DNA from: Streptomyces sp. NA02950
GTDB taxonomy: Bacteria > Actinomycetota > Actinomycetes > Streptomycetales > Streptomycetaceae
Direction of reading: 5' to 3'
DNA: 64,000 nt
Assembly (NCBI RefSeq): GCF_013364155.1
Contig: NZ_CP054916.1
Span: 8,214,001-8,278,000, forward strand
Shown: positions 43,527 to 52,954 of the stretch, piece after piece
Layout of the letters: every line of letters begins with the position of its first letter
Numbering within the stretch: position 1 is the first letter of the stretch
Translations under genes and position numbers: made by a program
The notes under the pieces: model-generated
Seen by the model: the letters and a program-made list of their open reading frames with translations, nothing else
The model's database searches: none
What the model was told of the DNA's origin: nothing

Positions 43527-44831
43527 ATGGCCACCCTCGCCATCGCGGGCGGTGTCCCGCTCATCGAACCGCACCGGCACCGCCCCTGGCCCGACATCAC
43601 CGACGAGGACCGCCGCGCGGTGGACCGGGTGCTCCGGCGCGGTATCACCGCGGGGCCGCACGCACCGGAGCTGAAGGCGCTGGAGGAGGAGTACGCCGCA
43701 TACGTGGGCGTCCGCCACTGCGTGGCCACCAACGCGGGCACCTCCTCGCTGCACGCCGCCCTGGCCGCGGTCGGCGTCCGGCCCGGCGGCCAGGTCATCG
43801 TGCCCGCCTACACCTTCGTGGCCTCCGCGCTGGCCGCCGTCCACCAGGGCGCCGAGGTGGTCTTCTGCGATGTCGACCGCCGCTCCTTCAACCTCGATCC
43901 CACCCGGCTGGAAGCGCTGATCACCGACCGCACCCAGGCCGTCATGGCCGTGCACATCCACGGTGAACCCGCCGACCTCGACCCCATCCTCGCCATCGCC
44001 CGGCGGCACGGTGTCCCGGTGGTGGAGGACAACTCCCAGGCCCATGGCATCCGTTACAAGGGCCGGGTCACCGGCTCCTTCGGCCAGGCGTCCGGCGCCA
44101 GCATCAACCAGTCCAAGAACCTCTCCGGCGGCGAGGGCGGCCTGTTCACCACCGACCGCGAGGACCACGCCCGCACCGCCCGGCGGATGGTGCTCTACGG
44201 CGAGGACGTAACTGCGGACGCGGCCCGCCCGTACTGGTCGCACGGCGTGGGCTGGAACTACCGCGGCCAGGAGATGGTGTGCGCCCTCGCCCGCAGCCAG
44301 CTGCGCCGCCTGGAGGAGTACAACGCGCGCGCCCAGGCCAACGCCGAACGGCTCACCGCGGGGCTCGCCGGACTCAAGGGTCTCCAGCCGCCCCGGCACA
44401 GTCCCAACGGCGGCTGCTCGTACTGGAAATACGCGCTCCGGGTGTGCCCGGAGGAGCTCGGCTTCGACGGCGACCCCCGCGATCTGCGCGACCGCGTGCT
44501 GTACGCGCTGCGCGGCGAAGGCGTCGAGGCCGGCATCTGGCAGCCGCAGCCGGTCCCCGCGCAACCGGTGTTCCGCCGCGCCATCCAGGTGTGGCACCCC
44601 CGCACCGACGCGGTCCCGCTGCGCCCCTGGGACCGGTCGGAGTACCCGGTGGCGTCCGAGCTGTGCGATGTCACCCTGAGCCTGGGAACGGTGCGGCACC
44701 CGCTCTACGTCCAGGACGCGGAGCTGATGGACGGCTACATCAGCGCCGTGGACAAGGTGATGGCGAACCTGGACACGGTGCTGACGGCATCCGCCGAGTA
44801 CTCCCCGCGCCCGACCGACACCCCCTGCTGA
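43527..44831 (+). CDS. DegT/DnrJ/EryC1-family PLP aminotransferase
   Basis: A 434-residue sugar-aminotransferase-fold enzyme. HCVATNAGTSSLHAALAAVG, GGQVIVPAYTFVASALAAV, VVEDNSQAHGIRYKGRVTGS and the PLP-Lys segment ASINQSKNLSGGEGG are the family motifs. It normally aminates a keto-sugar or keto-inositol (as in scyllo-inosamine formation). With inositol-phosphate synthase and dehydrogenases nearby, amination of an oxidised inositol is the most economical reading. ATG at 43527. Confidence 0.92.
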   Translation: MATLAIAGGVPLIEPHRHRPWPDITDEDRRAVDRVLRRGITAGPHAPELKALEEEYAAYVGVRHCVATNAGTSSLHAALAAVGVRPGGQVIVPAYTFVASALAAVHQGAEVVFCDVDRRSFNLDPTRLEALITDRTQAVMAVHIHGEPADLDPILAIARRHGVPVVEDNSQAHGIRYKGRVTGSFGQASGASINQSKNLSGGEGGLFTTDREDHARTARRMVLYGEDVTADAARPYWSHGVGWNYRGQEMVCALARSQLRRLEEYNARAQANAERLTAGLAGLKGLQPPRHSPNGGCSYWKYALRVCPEELGFDGDPRDLRDRVLYALRGEGVEAGIWQPQPVPAQPVFRRAIQVWHPRTDAVPLRPWDRSEYPVASELCDVTLSLGTVRHPLYVQDAELMDGYISAVDKVMANLDTVLTASAEYSPRPTDTPC

Positions 44832-44852
44832 GCCCCTTCCCCCGGAGGTCCG

Positions 44853-45521
44853 GTGAACGTCACGGAAACCATCGAGTTCCTGCGCAGCAACGCACTCACC
44901 TTCTCCGCCCGCCCCGGGAAGCTGGAGGTGGTGCACACCATGGCCAGCCGGGTGGAGGCCGCCGGGGTCCCGGGCATCTTCCTGGAGGCCGGGGTGGCCA
45001 TGGGCGGATCGGCGATCGTGATCGCCCGGACCAAGGCGCGGGACCGGCCGCTGCGGCTCTACGACGTGTTCGCCATGATGCCCCCGCCGGGCGACCGGGA
45101 CGACGAGAAGTCGCACGCGGACCACACGGCGCTGCTGGAGGGGGTGGTCGGGCGCGAGGCGGACCGGATCTACCTCGAGCACAGCGGCGATCTGCTGGCG
45201 TTCACCCGGGAGAACATGCGCCGGGTGGGCATCGACCCCGACGAGGCGGGCATCGGCTTCGTCAAGGGTCTGTACGAGGACACCCTGAGGGTCGACGAGC
45301 CGGTGGCCTTCGCCCACATCGACTGCGACTGGTACGACTCGGTGCGGCTGTGCGTCGAGCGGATCGCGGACCGGATCAGCCCCGGCGGCATCGTGCTCTT
45401 CGACGACTACGTGGTCTACGACGGCTGCCGCCGGGCGGTGCACGAATGGCTCGGCCGGGACGACCGGTTCCGGGTCATCCACGCCGACCGGACACTGGCC
45501 GTCCAGCGGACAGCCGGATGA
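44853..45521 (+). CDS. TylF/MycF-family O-methyltransferase
   Basis: A 222-residue metal- and SAM-dependent methyltransferase of the macrocin O-methyltransferase type. IFLEAGVAMGGSAIVIARTK is the SAM motif, VAFAHIDCDWYDSVRLCVER has the D-x-D metal ligands, and ISPGGIVLFDDYVVYDGCRR follows. Known members methylate sugar hydroxyls. GGAGGTCCG precedes GTG 44853. Last rightward cluster gene; its end overlaps the convergent FemAB-like gene by 47 bases. Confidence 0.9.
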   Translation: MNVTETIEFLRSNALTFSARPGKLEVVHTMASRVEAAGVPGIFLEAGVAMGGSAIVIARTKARDRPLRLYDVFAMMPPPGDRDDEKSHADHTALLEGVVGREADRIYLEHSGDLLAFTRENMRRVGIDPDEAGIGFVKGLYEDTLRVDEPVAFAHIDCDWYDSVRLCVERIADRISPGGIVLFDDYVVYDGCRRAVHEWLGRDDRFRVIHADRTLAVQRTAG

Positions 45522-46431
45522 CCCGGACCCCGGCCATCAGATCGGTGCGATACGGGCCCAGATCGAGGTCGGGCGCGGAGGTGTAGAAGTGGCCCCAGCC
45601 GCCGAGCCAGCCGGGGGAGTCCGGATAGCCCAGGATCATTCCGGGGTCCTCCAGGCCCCCGAGGTGGAGCACCCGGTCCGCCTCGACCCCGCCCGCGTTC
45701 CCCAGGTCCTGCGAGGGCATCGGGGCGAAGCCCATCCGCCGCTTGAAGCTGAACAGCCCGGCCTTGGCGATATGGCCGTAGACATTCGGCTCGGTGCCCA
45801 GGCTCGTGGCGGTGAACCCCCGCTCCCGGCTGGCGCGCACGGCCTCCAGATAGACCGCCCGGGACAGCCCGGTGTCCCGGAACCGCCCGGCCACCGCGGC
45901 GTACCGGATCTTGGTGTACGGCGCGCCCGGGGCGGCCACCACCAGACAGCCGCCGAGCAGCTCCGCCCCCGCACAGGCCCACACCGCGAAGAAGGGCCCG
46001 CCGAGGATGGCCTCGCGCTGACCGCCGGCGTAGGGAACGCCGTGACGCATCGTGCCGATGTGGTGGTGGTAGATGTGCAGAAAGGCATCCAGCGCGGTGG
46101 CCTCGACGGGCTCCTGGACCACGAACCGCACCCCGTCCTCGGCCGCGATCCGGCGGGCGCGGCGGACGCTCCACCGCTCGCCCTTCGGCAGCCGGGCGAG
46201 GAACTCCTCGTCGCTGTCCCGGGTTTCGGTGATCCAGCTGATCTTCGCCGGTTTGGGTACGAAGCCACGGGCGCGCAGTGCGGACCAGGCGTCGCGCGGG
46301 GGTTCGGCGACCCGCAGCACATCGGCGTTCCCGCCGCCGTTCTGGACGCCCTCCGTGTGGCCCGCGCCGTCCAGCGCCTCGTCGAGCGTCAGCCACCGTA
46401 CGGTCAGCCCGTCCTCGTCGCGTGTCTCCAC
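45475..46431 (-). CDS. FemAB-like/GNAT-fold transferase B
   Basis: A 318-residue protein with ITETRDSDEEFLARLPKGER then WSVRRARRIAAEDGVRF, a two-lobed GNAT layout and SRAVYLEAVRASRERGFTAT, GTEPNVYGHIAKAGLFSFKR near the end. FemAB-like enzymes transfer aminoacyl groups, sometimes from tRNA (shown for a streptothricin-type pathway), making amide bonds. GTG start at 46431, three bases from the upstream paralogue's stop. It may condense the ACP- or tRNA-bound acid with the aminocyclitol. Speculative. Confidence 0.8.
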   Translation of the reverse strand: METRDEDGLTVRWLTLDEALDGAGHTEGVQNGGGNADVLRVAEPPRDAWSALRARGFVPKPAKISWITETRDSDEEFLARLPKGERWSVRRARRIAAEDGVRFVVQEPVEATALDAFLHIYHHHIGTMRHGVPYAGGQREAILGGPFFAVWACAGAELLGGCLVVAAPGAPYTKIRYAAVAGRFRDTGLSRAVYLEAVRASRERGFTATSLGTEPNVYGHIAKAGLFSFKRRMGFAPMPSQDLGNAGGVEADRVLHLGGLEDPGMILGYPDSPGWLGGWGHFYTSAPDLDLGPYRTDLMAGVRVIRLSAGRPVSGRRG

Positions 46432-46434
46432 CGG

Positions 46435-47673
46435 TCACCCCCGGCCGCGGTGGGTGTGGGCCCGCGCGATCCGGTCGAACCGCCGGTGCTGTATCCGGTC
46501 GGCCACCTCCAGATCGGCGGCCAGCCCCGCGTCGCCGGCGGTGCGCACATAGGCCAGAAGGTGCCGGGGTGCACACCCCCGGCTGCATTTTGTCTCGTAG
46601 GAGCCCATCGAGTACGAGATCGAGGAAATCCCCTCGCTGATGGCCACCTGGATCGGATGGTAAAAGAGGAGGTTGAAATAGAGATAGATGTCCGATCCCG
46701 CGGAATAGTCGAATCCGGGGAACCGGGCCCACCATACCGGTCCGTCCTCGATGAAGGTCACGAACCCCAGTGCGCGTCCCTGTCGCCGGGCGACGAAGAC
46801 CGTCATCGCGTCACCGACATGTTCACGCAGTTCCCGGTAATCGGCGACGGTGGCCTCCAGATCGGCCTTTCTGCCGTATTTCCGGCGCCATTGGAGCTCC
46901 AGGCCCGCCAATTCCGGGCCGAGCGCCTCGGCGCCGTGCCGCTCGACGGTCACCCCCGCTTCGGCGAACCCCCGCACCTCCCGCTGGATCGACCACCGGC
47001 GCTTTGCGCTGAAGCCGCGCAGATATCCGTCGAAGCTGTCCCAGGTGATCGGAAGGTGGCAGTCCGCCCCCACCGACACCCGGGTGTACCCCCGCTCCCG
47101 CAGCACGGTGTCCACGGTGGCGTCGGCGTCCTCGATGAAGTAGACCCAGCAGACCAACTCCGCCGAAGCGGCTTCGGCCTGCCGCTCCAACGCGTCCGTG
47201 GCGAGGCCGAGGGCGTCCGCGCGCTCCCGTGGGGACAGCGTCCCGGCGTAACTGACGCCCCCCATCCGCCCCGGTGAGCCGCTCACCACGGAAGGGCGGG
47301 ACTCCAGAGTCCTGAGCCGTCCGCGCAGCCGTGCCAGCGCCGCCGCGCCGCCGGGCTCGGCCGCGACGTCCTCCTCCGGGATGTCGTCCATGACCAGAAA
47401 GCGCGCCGGGTCATAACCCGGATGGGAGTCGCTGTCGGTGAGAAAGGCGGGCGCCCCCAGAACCGCTTCACCATCCGGTCCCGCCACCCCGATGAACCGC
47501 GGCTTCCCGTGAATGGTCGCGCTTCGGGCCCGTAACCAGTCGAAACTGAGATAGGCCGAGGGATGGGACAGACTCTCCCACCACTCCCGGGAGATTTCCG
47601 AGGGATCGGAATACGCATGGACGGTGAGTGCGGAAAGCGTGCCCTGGTCGGAATCGCGGCCAGATGAGTACAC
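46435..47673 (-). CDS. FemAB-like/GNAT-fold transferase A
   Basis: A 412-residue member of the FemAB_like (PF04339-type) group. SHPSAYLSFDWLRARSATIH, FSAKRRWSIQREVRGFAEAG, VTVFVARRQGRALGFVTFIE, FNLLFYHPIQVAISEGISSI and the C-terminal CSRGCAPRHLLAYVRTAG are typical. Start GTG 47673 follows GGGGAG with five bases spacing; the frame is open to 47745. Two tandem members, facing the cluster, are probably part of it. An inverted repeat TTGAC-N5-GTCAA lies at 47731-47745 upstream. Confidence 0.82.
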   Translation of the reverse strand: MYSSGRDSDQGTLSALTVHAYSDPSEISREWWESLSHPSAYLSFDWLRARSATIHGKPRFIGVAGPDGEAVLGAPAFLTDSDSHPGYDPARFLVMDDIPEEDVAAEPGGAAALARLRGRLRTLESRPSVVSGSPGRMGGVSYAGTLSPRERADALGLATDALERQAEAASAELVCWVYFIEDADATVDTVLRERGYTRVSVGADCHLPITWDSFDGYLRGFSAKRRWSIQREVRGFAEAGVTVERHGAEALGPELAGLELQWRRKYGRKADLEATVADYRELREHVGDAMTVFVARRQGRALGFVTFIEDGPVWWARFPGFDYSAGSDIYLYFNLLFYHPIQVAISEGISSISYSMGSYETKCSRGCAPRHLLAYVRTAGDAGLAADLEVADRIQHRRFDRIARAHTHRGRG

Positions 47674-47730
47674 CAAGTCTCCCCAATCTGCGACGATCAA
47701 ACCCACCGTACCGCACGGCACGGCATTCCG

Positions 47731-47745
47731 TTGACCCTCCGTCAA
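47731..47745. promoter_or_regulatory. Inverted repeat upstream of the FemAB-like pair
   Basis: TTGAC CCTCC GTCAA, perfect 5-5-5 inverted repeat, about 60 bases before the proposed start at 47673. Could be a regulator site or half of a promoter. Weak. Confidence 0.3.
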
Positions 47746-47793
47746 TACCGGATCGGCAATCCCTTCAGAAGGATCTTGAGGGGTGAAACGGGG

Positions 47794-48408
47794 TCAGCCG
47801 ACGAGGTGGTAGGGGTTCTCCACCAGCCTGCCGCCGACCCAGATCTTCGCGTGGGCCTTGACCAGCGGGACGATCAGGTCGCCGCCGAACACCTCCAGGT
47901 CGTACATGCAGACGCCCACCTGGGGATACGACCCCAGCCAGGGCGCCACCCGCATCTCGTACCGGATCAGTCCGCGGATGAAGGCGGGCCGGAGCAGTGG
48001 TCCGGCCCAGCTCATATCGGCGGTCAGCCGGGCCATATCGCCGTCGTGGCCGTGGAACATCTCCGCCGACCAGTCGGCCATCCGGCGCAGCATCCGGTCG
48101 CCGTCGAAGGCCCCGTCCTCCAGATAGCCGTCCTGCGGCACCTTGATCTGGAGGCGGCCGGACGGACCGTCGCCGGAGGGCGTCTCGTGTGCGGCCAGCG
48201 TCTCGCGGAACGAGGTGGCGTCGTCCGGCGCGGCCAGCAGCAGACAGATGTGCCCGGCCCGCAATCCGTCGGCGAGGAACGGGCGGACCAGCTCGTCCCG
48301 TTCGGTGGGCCCCCGGTAGAGCGCGCACAGATGGTCGCCCGGAGCCACGGGTATCCCGTCCCAGGAGACCGCGGTCTCCTGGCCGGCTGCCGCTGTGTGC
48401 TGAGCCAT
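47794..48408 (-). CDS. MEDS-domain protein
   Basis: A 204-residue protein with a MEDS (DcmR sensory) domain: PGDHLCALYRGPTERDELVR, FLADGLRAGHICLLLAAPDD and LTADMSWAGPLLRPAFIRGL. These domains resemble degenerate RecA/KaiC folds and are found in signalling proteins that bind hydrocarbons or anti-sigma partners. GGAGGG precedes ATG 48408, only 12 bases after the PucR-type gene, so the two are co-transcribed. Confidence 0.85.
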   Translation of the reverse strand: MAQHTAAAGQETAVSWDGIPVAPGDHLCALYRGPTERDELVRPFLADGLRAGHICLLLAAPDDATSFRETLAAHETPSGDGPSGRLQIKVPQDGYLEDGAFDGDRMLRRMADWSAEMFHGHDGDMARLTADMSWAGPLLRPAFIRGLIRYEMRVAPWLGSYPQVGVCMYDLEVFGGDLIVPLVKAHAKIWVGGRLVENPYHLVG

Positions 48409-48420
48409 CGAACCCTCCGA

Positions 48421-50151
48421 TCAGGACGCTCCGTCCAGGACCTTCCACACCCGGGTGGCGACGTGCAGGTTCAGTCGGCTGTCGACGTTCGCGAGATCGC
48501 TGCCGCTGACGTCGCGGATGCGCCGCAGCCGGTAGCGCAGGGTGCTGCGGTGGATCCCGAGGGCGGCGGCCGTGGCGTCGTAGTTGCCGCCGCACTCGAA
48601 GTACTGGGAGAGGGTCTGTGTCAGATCCGTGTGGTGCGCCGCGTCGTAGTCCAGCAGGGGGCCCAGCCACACCCGGACGAACCGCTGGATCTCCCGGTGG
48701 TCGCTGCCCGGACCGAGCAGCCGGTACAGACCCAGGTCGTCGAAGGTGGTGGTGCCGTGGGGGACGCGGGACCGCCGGCGCACCTCCAGGGCGCGCAGAG
48801 CCTCCCGGTACGCGCGCGGTATCCCGCCCGGGGTGTCACAGCGGGCGCTGACACCGATCGCGCCGTTGGGGGAGCCCAGTTCGCGGACGACCGCCTGGTA
48901 CAGCGCGTCCCCCCGCGGTGGCCCCTGGCACACCAGCACGGCCATGCCCGGCCGTCTCGCCAGCAGCGACCGGCCCCGCAACCCCGCGGCCGCCCGGCCG
49001 ACCGCCTGGAGGAACGCGTCGTCGGCCGCCCGGTCCGCCCACTGCGCCACGGCGAGGTGGTGCGCACCGCGCAGATCGTGGCCGACCGCGGCGGCCCGGG
49101 CGTAGGCGCTCTCGTCGTCGGTACCGGTGATCAGGTCGTCCACCAGCTCTCGGCGCAGCCGCAGCTCGACCTCGGCGAGGCTGCGCACATGGGCCAGCTC
49201 CACGGCGAGTACGGCGCACGCGTGGTCGAGGACGAAGACGTCCTCGTCACCGGCGCTTACGTCCGGGTCGATCAGGGCCATGGCGCCGAGCACCTCACCG
49301 CGGTGGGTAACCGCGGCGACCAGCCGCCTGCCCGCCCGGACCGGATGCGCCCGGCGGGCCGCCTCCTGGAGAAGCTCCTCGTGCCGGGTCGCGTCGGGTT
49401 TCGGATAGCGCGTGGGGCGGCCGGGTCCGGCCCAGGCCCGGAGGTTGCCGAAACGGTCCTCGACGGCGACGGGGCGGCCGGTGAGGCGGTGCACGGCGGT
49501 GGCGATGCCCGCCACCCCGCCACCGGCGGCCGCGGTCTCGGCGAGCACCTCATGGACGCTGCGCTGATGCTCCAGGGTGGAGACGGCGGTGGCCAGCCGG
49601 GTGTTCACAGCCGCCCGGTCCTCGTTCAGCTGCCGCAGTTCCCGGGCATGATCGCGGTCCAGCCGCCGTGCGGTGGCGATCGCCAGCGCCGCCGCGGTCT
49701 GCTGCGCCAGGACACGGATCAGGAAGACATCGCCGTCGGCCGGGGGCGCGGGGGCGCTCACCACCAGATAGCCGCCGGCGCCGTCCCGGGTGTGGTGCAG
49801 GGCGACCGCCCAGCCCCACTCCCGGCCCGGCACCCGGACCGGCCCGTCCTGGCCGCGCAGCCGGTGCAGCTGATCGGCGAGTCCGTCCACACCGTCCGCG
49901 GCGCCATCGGCGGACCGGTCGCCGTCGGCGGACGGATACAGGGGAGCCTCACCGAGGACGGCGACACCCGCCTCGGCCCGGCAGGGGCCGAGTGCTCCCA
50001 CGGAGGTCATCGCCAGCCGCAGGATGTCCGCCTCGTCCTCCCGCGCATTCATGATCATCGAGAGCACGGACAGGCTGTACAGATTGGCCACGTGCTCCCG
50101 GCCCCAGGTGTCCGGGCGGGAAGGAGCGCCCTCGCCCGGCGTGGCGGTCAT
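48421..50151 (-). CDS. PucR/CdaR-type transcriptional regulator with GAF-like sensor
   Basis: A 576-residue regulator. GAF-like N-terminal domains ([40 protein letters not shown]) precede a coiled linker. The C-terminal PucR helix-turn-helix is [20 protein letters not shown] then [20 protein letters not shown]. Family members control catabolic or stress genes on a small effector. It is divergent from the dnaK island and adjoins MEDS, so it may control the island. Start ATG 50151 (frame open to 50214). Confidence 0.88.
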   Translation of the reverse strand: MTATPGEGAPSRPDTWGREHVANLYSLSVLSMIMNAREDEADILRLAMTSVGALGPCRAEAGVAVLGEAPLYPSADGDRSADGAADGVDGLADQLHRLRGQDGPVRVPGREWGWAVALHHTRDGAGGYLVVSAPAPPADGDVFLIRVLAQQTAAALAIATARRLDRDHARELRQLNEDRAAVNTRLATAVSTLEHQRSVHEVLAETAAAGGGVAGIATAVHRLTGRPVAVEDRFGNLRAWAGPGRPTRYPKPDATRHEELLQEAARRAHPVRAGRRLVAAVTHRGEVLGAMALIDPDVSAGDEDVFVLDHACAVLAVELAHVRSLAEVELRLRRELVDDLITGTDDESAYARAAAVGHDLRGAHHLAVAQWADRAADDAFLQAVGRAAAGLRGRSLLARRPGMAVLVCQGPPRGDALYQAVVRELGSPNGAIGVSARCDTPGGIPRAYREALRALEVRRRSRVPHGTTTFDDLGLYRLLGPGSDHREIQRFVRVWLGPLLDYDAAHHTDLTQTLSQYFECGGNYDATAAALGIHRSTLRYRLRRIRDVSGSDLANVDSRLNLHVATRVWKVLDGAS

Positions 50152-50432
50152 GGTGGAGGTCCCAGCGCTTCGCGTCGAGAAACCGTCTCTCGATCCTTCA
50201 TCCAGGCTACCCACCCGGCGGTGTTTCCGGGCGTCCGGCGGCCGGGGCGGCGATCACCCCGCCGTGTGTGTACCCGGGGGAGGACCAGCGCGCCGAGATT
50301 CGACCCCGCAGGCGCAGGCGCACCGGCCCCGGGGCTTGCGACGGTGAGGATGTAGGTCTTTCACCGAGCCCCGTCCGGATTTGTCGGTGCGCACCGGGGC
50401 GGGTGCCCGTCGGCGCCTCGGAAGGAGCGGCC

Positions 50433-52346
50433 ATGGCCAAGGCAGTCGGAATCGACCTGGGCACCACCAACTCGGTGATCGCTGCGTGGGAGGGCGGCGA
50501 GGCCTCGGTCGTACCCAACTCCGAAGGCAGTCGCACCACCCCCTCCGTCGTGGCGTTCACCGACAGCGGCGAGCGCCTGGTGGGCCAGCTGGCGCGGCGC
50601 CAGGCGATCCTGAACCCCAAGGGCACCATCTACTCGGCCAAGAGGTTCATCGGCCGGATGTACGACGAGATCCCTGACGAGGCCAGGGCGGTCGCCTATG
50701 ACGTCGTCGAGGGCGAGGGGGGTGTGGCGCGCTTCGAGGTCGGCGACAAGCTGTACGCACCGGAGGAGATCAGCGCCCTGGTGCTGCGCAAACTGGCCGA
50801 CGACGCGGGGAAGCAACTGGGGGAGCGGGTGACCGAGGCGGTCATCACCGTGCCCGCCTACTTCAACGACGCACAGCGCACCGCCACCAAGGACGCGGGC
50901 CGGATCGCCGGTCTCGAGGTGCTGCGGATCATCAACGAGCCGACCGCGGCCGCCCTCGCCTACGGCATGGACAAGAAGCAACACGAGACGGTGCTCGTCT
51001 TCGACCTCGGCGGCGGCACCTTCGACGTGTCCATCCTCGACGTCGGGGACGGAGTGGTGGAGGTGCGCTCGACCGCGGGTGACAGCCACCTGGGCGGCGA
51101 CGACTTCGACCGCCGTCTGGTGGACCACCTCGCCGACTCCTTCCAGCAGGACAACGGCATCGACCTGCGGCAGGACCCGCAGGCGCTCCAGCGGCTCTTC
51201 GAGGCCGCCGAGAAGGCCAAGACCGAGCTGAGCACGGTCACCCAGGCCCAGGTCGGCCTGCCGTTCATCACCGCCGACGCCGCGGGCCCGAAACACCTGA
51301 CCCAGTCGGTGATGCGGTCCACCTTCGAGCAGCTCACCGCCGATCTGGTGGAGCGCTGCCTCGGCCCGGTCGAGCAGGCCATGGCCGACGCCAAGGTGGG
51401 CGGGAACGACATCGACGAGGTGATCCTGGTCGGCGGCTCCACCCGGATGCCCGCCGTGCAGGCCCTGGTCCGCCGGCTCACCGGTGGCAAGGAGCCCAAT
51501 ATGAGCGTCAACCCCGACGAGGTGGTGGCGCTGGGCGCCGCGATCCAGGCCGGGGTGCTCAAAGGCGAGGTCAAGGACGTCCTGCTGCTGGACGTCACCC
51601 CGCTGTCGCTGGGTGTGGAGACCCGCGGCGGTGTGATGACGAAGATCATCGACCGGAACACCACCATCCCGGTGCGCCGCACGGAGACCTTCTCCACCGC
51701 CGACGACAACCAGCCCGCCGTCGACGTCGTGGTCCTCCAGGGCGAGCGCGAGCGCGCCGCCGACAACCGGGTGCTCGGCCGCTTCCAGCTGACCGACATC
51801 CGCCCGGCGCCGCGCGGCGAACCGCAGATCGAGGTCACCTTCGACATCGACGCCAACGGCATCCTCAATGTCACCGCACGGGACCGGGACACCGGCAAGG
51901 AGCAGTCCATCCGGATCACCGAGAGCTCCAACCTCGACCGCACCGAGGTGGAGCGCATGGTCACCGAGGCCGAGCGCAACCGGGGCGCGGACCAGGCGCT
52001 GCGCGAGGCCGTGGACATCCGCAACGAGCTGGACGCCGTCGCCTACCAGGTCGAGAAGCGGCTGACCGAGCTGGGCGCGGCGGCGCCCTCCCACGAGAAG
52101 GCGCGCGCCGAGATGCTGGTGTCCGACGCCCGCCAGGCCGTCAAGGACGAGGCGGGCGCCGACCGGACCCGGCCGCTGATCTCCGAGCTCCAGCAGATCC
52201 ACGCCGGGCTCACCGCCCATGGCGCGGCGGGCGCGGAAGGCGGTCCCGCGGGCGGCGCCGGCCCCGCCGGGGCACCGGGCACCGGGCCGGGCGCGGCCGG
52301 TGGGGGCGGCGACGACGTCATCGACGCCGAGTTCGACAAGGACTGA
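50433..52346 (+). CDS. dnaK: DnaK chaperone (additional copy, stress island)
   Basis: A 637-residue Hsp70. [20 protein letters not shown] (phosphate loop 1), [20 protein letters not shown] (phosphate 2), [20 protein letters not shown] and the linker/substrate-binding start [20 protein letters not shown] are all intact. C-terminal lid ends [11 protein letters not shown]. Start ATG 50433 follows GGAAGGAG. Likely a second paralogue, since actinomycetes keep a separate housekeeping dnaK operon with HspR control; no HAIR box was visible here. Confidence 0.97.
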   Translation: MAKAVGIDLGTTNSVIAAWEGGEASVVPNSEGSRTTPSVVAFTDSGERLVGQLARRQAILNPKGTIYSAKRFIGRMYDEIPDEARAVAYDVVEGEGGVARFEVGDKLYAPEEISALVLRKLADDAGKQLGERVTEAVITVPAYFNDAQRTATKDAGRIAGLEVLRIINEPTAAALAYGMDKKQHETVLVFDLGGGTFDVSILDVGDGVVEVRSTAGDSHLGGDDFDRRLVDHLADSFQQDNGIDLRQDPQALQRLFEAAEKAKTELSTVTQAQVGLPFITADAAGPKHLTQSVMRSTFEQLTADLVERCLGPVEQAMADAKVGGNDIDEVILVGGSTRMPAVQALVRRLTGGKEPNMSVNPDEVVALGAAIQAGVLKGEVKDVLLLDVTPLSLGVETRGGVMTKIIDRNTTIPVRRTETFSTADDNQPAVDVVVLQGERERAADNRVLGRFQLTDIRPAPRGEPQIEVTFDIDANGILNVTARDRDTGKEQSIRITESSNLDRTEVERMVTEAERNRGADQALREAVDIRNELDAVAYQVEKRLTELGAAAPSHEKARAEMLVSDARQAVKDEAGADRTRPLISELQQIHAGLTAHGAAGAEGGPAGGAGPAGAPGTGPGAAGGGGDDVIDAEFDKD

Positions 52347-52357
52347 GGCGGTGACCC

Positions 52358-52948
52358 ATGTCCACCCGCTCACAGCAGCCGGATCCGGTGCCCGAGGGCG
52401 CCGTGCCGGACCCCGAGCAGGAGCTGCCCGCCGCCGAGGGCCGGGAGCGGGCGGAGCCGCCGCCGGAGCCCGGCCCGGACGCGGCCACCGGCCCGGACAC
52501 GCACGAGCAGGACACCACCGCACGGGCCCTGGCCGAACTGGAGGACCGCTGGCGGCGCGCCCTGGCCGACCTGGACAACCTCCGCAAGCGCCACGCCCGC
52601 GAGCTGGAGCGGGAGCGGGCCGCCGAGCGCGCCCGTACGGCCACGACCCTGCTGCCCGTCATCGACAACCTCGAACTCGCCCTGGCCCATGCCGAGGCCG
52701 CCCCCGGTGCGATCGTCGAAGGCGTCAAGGCCGTGCGGGACCAGGCCGTGGACGCCTTCGCCCGCCTCGGCTACGAACGCCACTCCGAGACCGGGGTGCC
52801 GTTCGACCCGGCCCGGCACGAGGTGGTCAGCGTGGTGGAGGACCCCGAGGCCGAACCGGGAACGGTGGTCCAGGTCCTCCGCCCCGGCTACGGGGACGCG
52901 GACCGCCAGCTCCGGCCGGTCGCCGTCGTCGTGGCCAAACGGGAGTGA
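52358..52948 (+). CDS. grpE: GrpE nucleotide-exchange factor
   Basis: A 196-residue GrpE. Acidic, disordered N-terminus (PEPGPDAATGPDTHEQDTTA), the long helix ELEDRWRRALADLDNLRKRH and the beta-domain end HEVVSVVEDPEAEPGTVVQV. It releases ADP from DnaK. Twelve bases after the dnaK stop. Confidence 0.95.
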   Translation: MSTRSQQPDPVPEGAVPDPEQELPAAEGRERAEPPPEPGPDAATGPDTHEQDTTARALAELEDRWRRALADLDNLRKRHARELERERAAERARTATTLLPVIDNLELALAHAEAAPGAIVEGVKAVRDQAVDAFARLGYERHSETGVPFDPARHEVVSVVEDPEAEPGTVVQVLRPGYGDADRQLRPVAVVVAKRE

Positions 52949-52954
52949 CCGGCC

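Noticed and set aside
50152..50432. HAIR/HspR boxes or CIRCE element before dnaK
   Set aside because: No CTTGAGT-N7-ACTCAAG-like or CIRCE-like repeat found in the divergent region.
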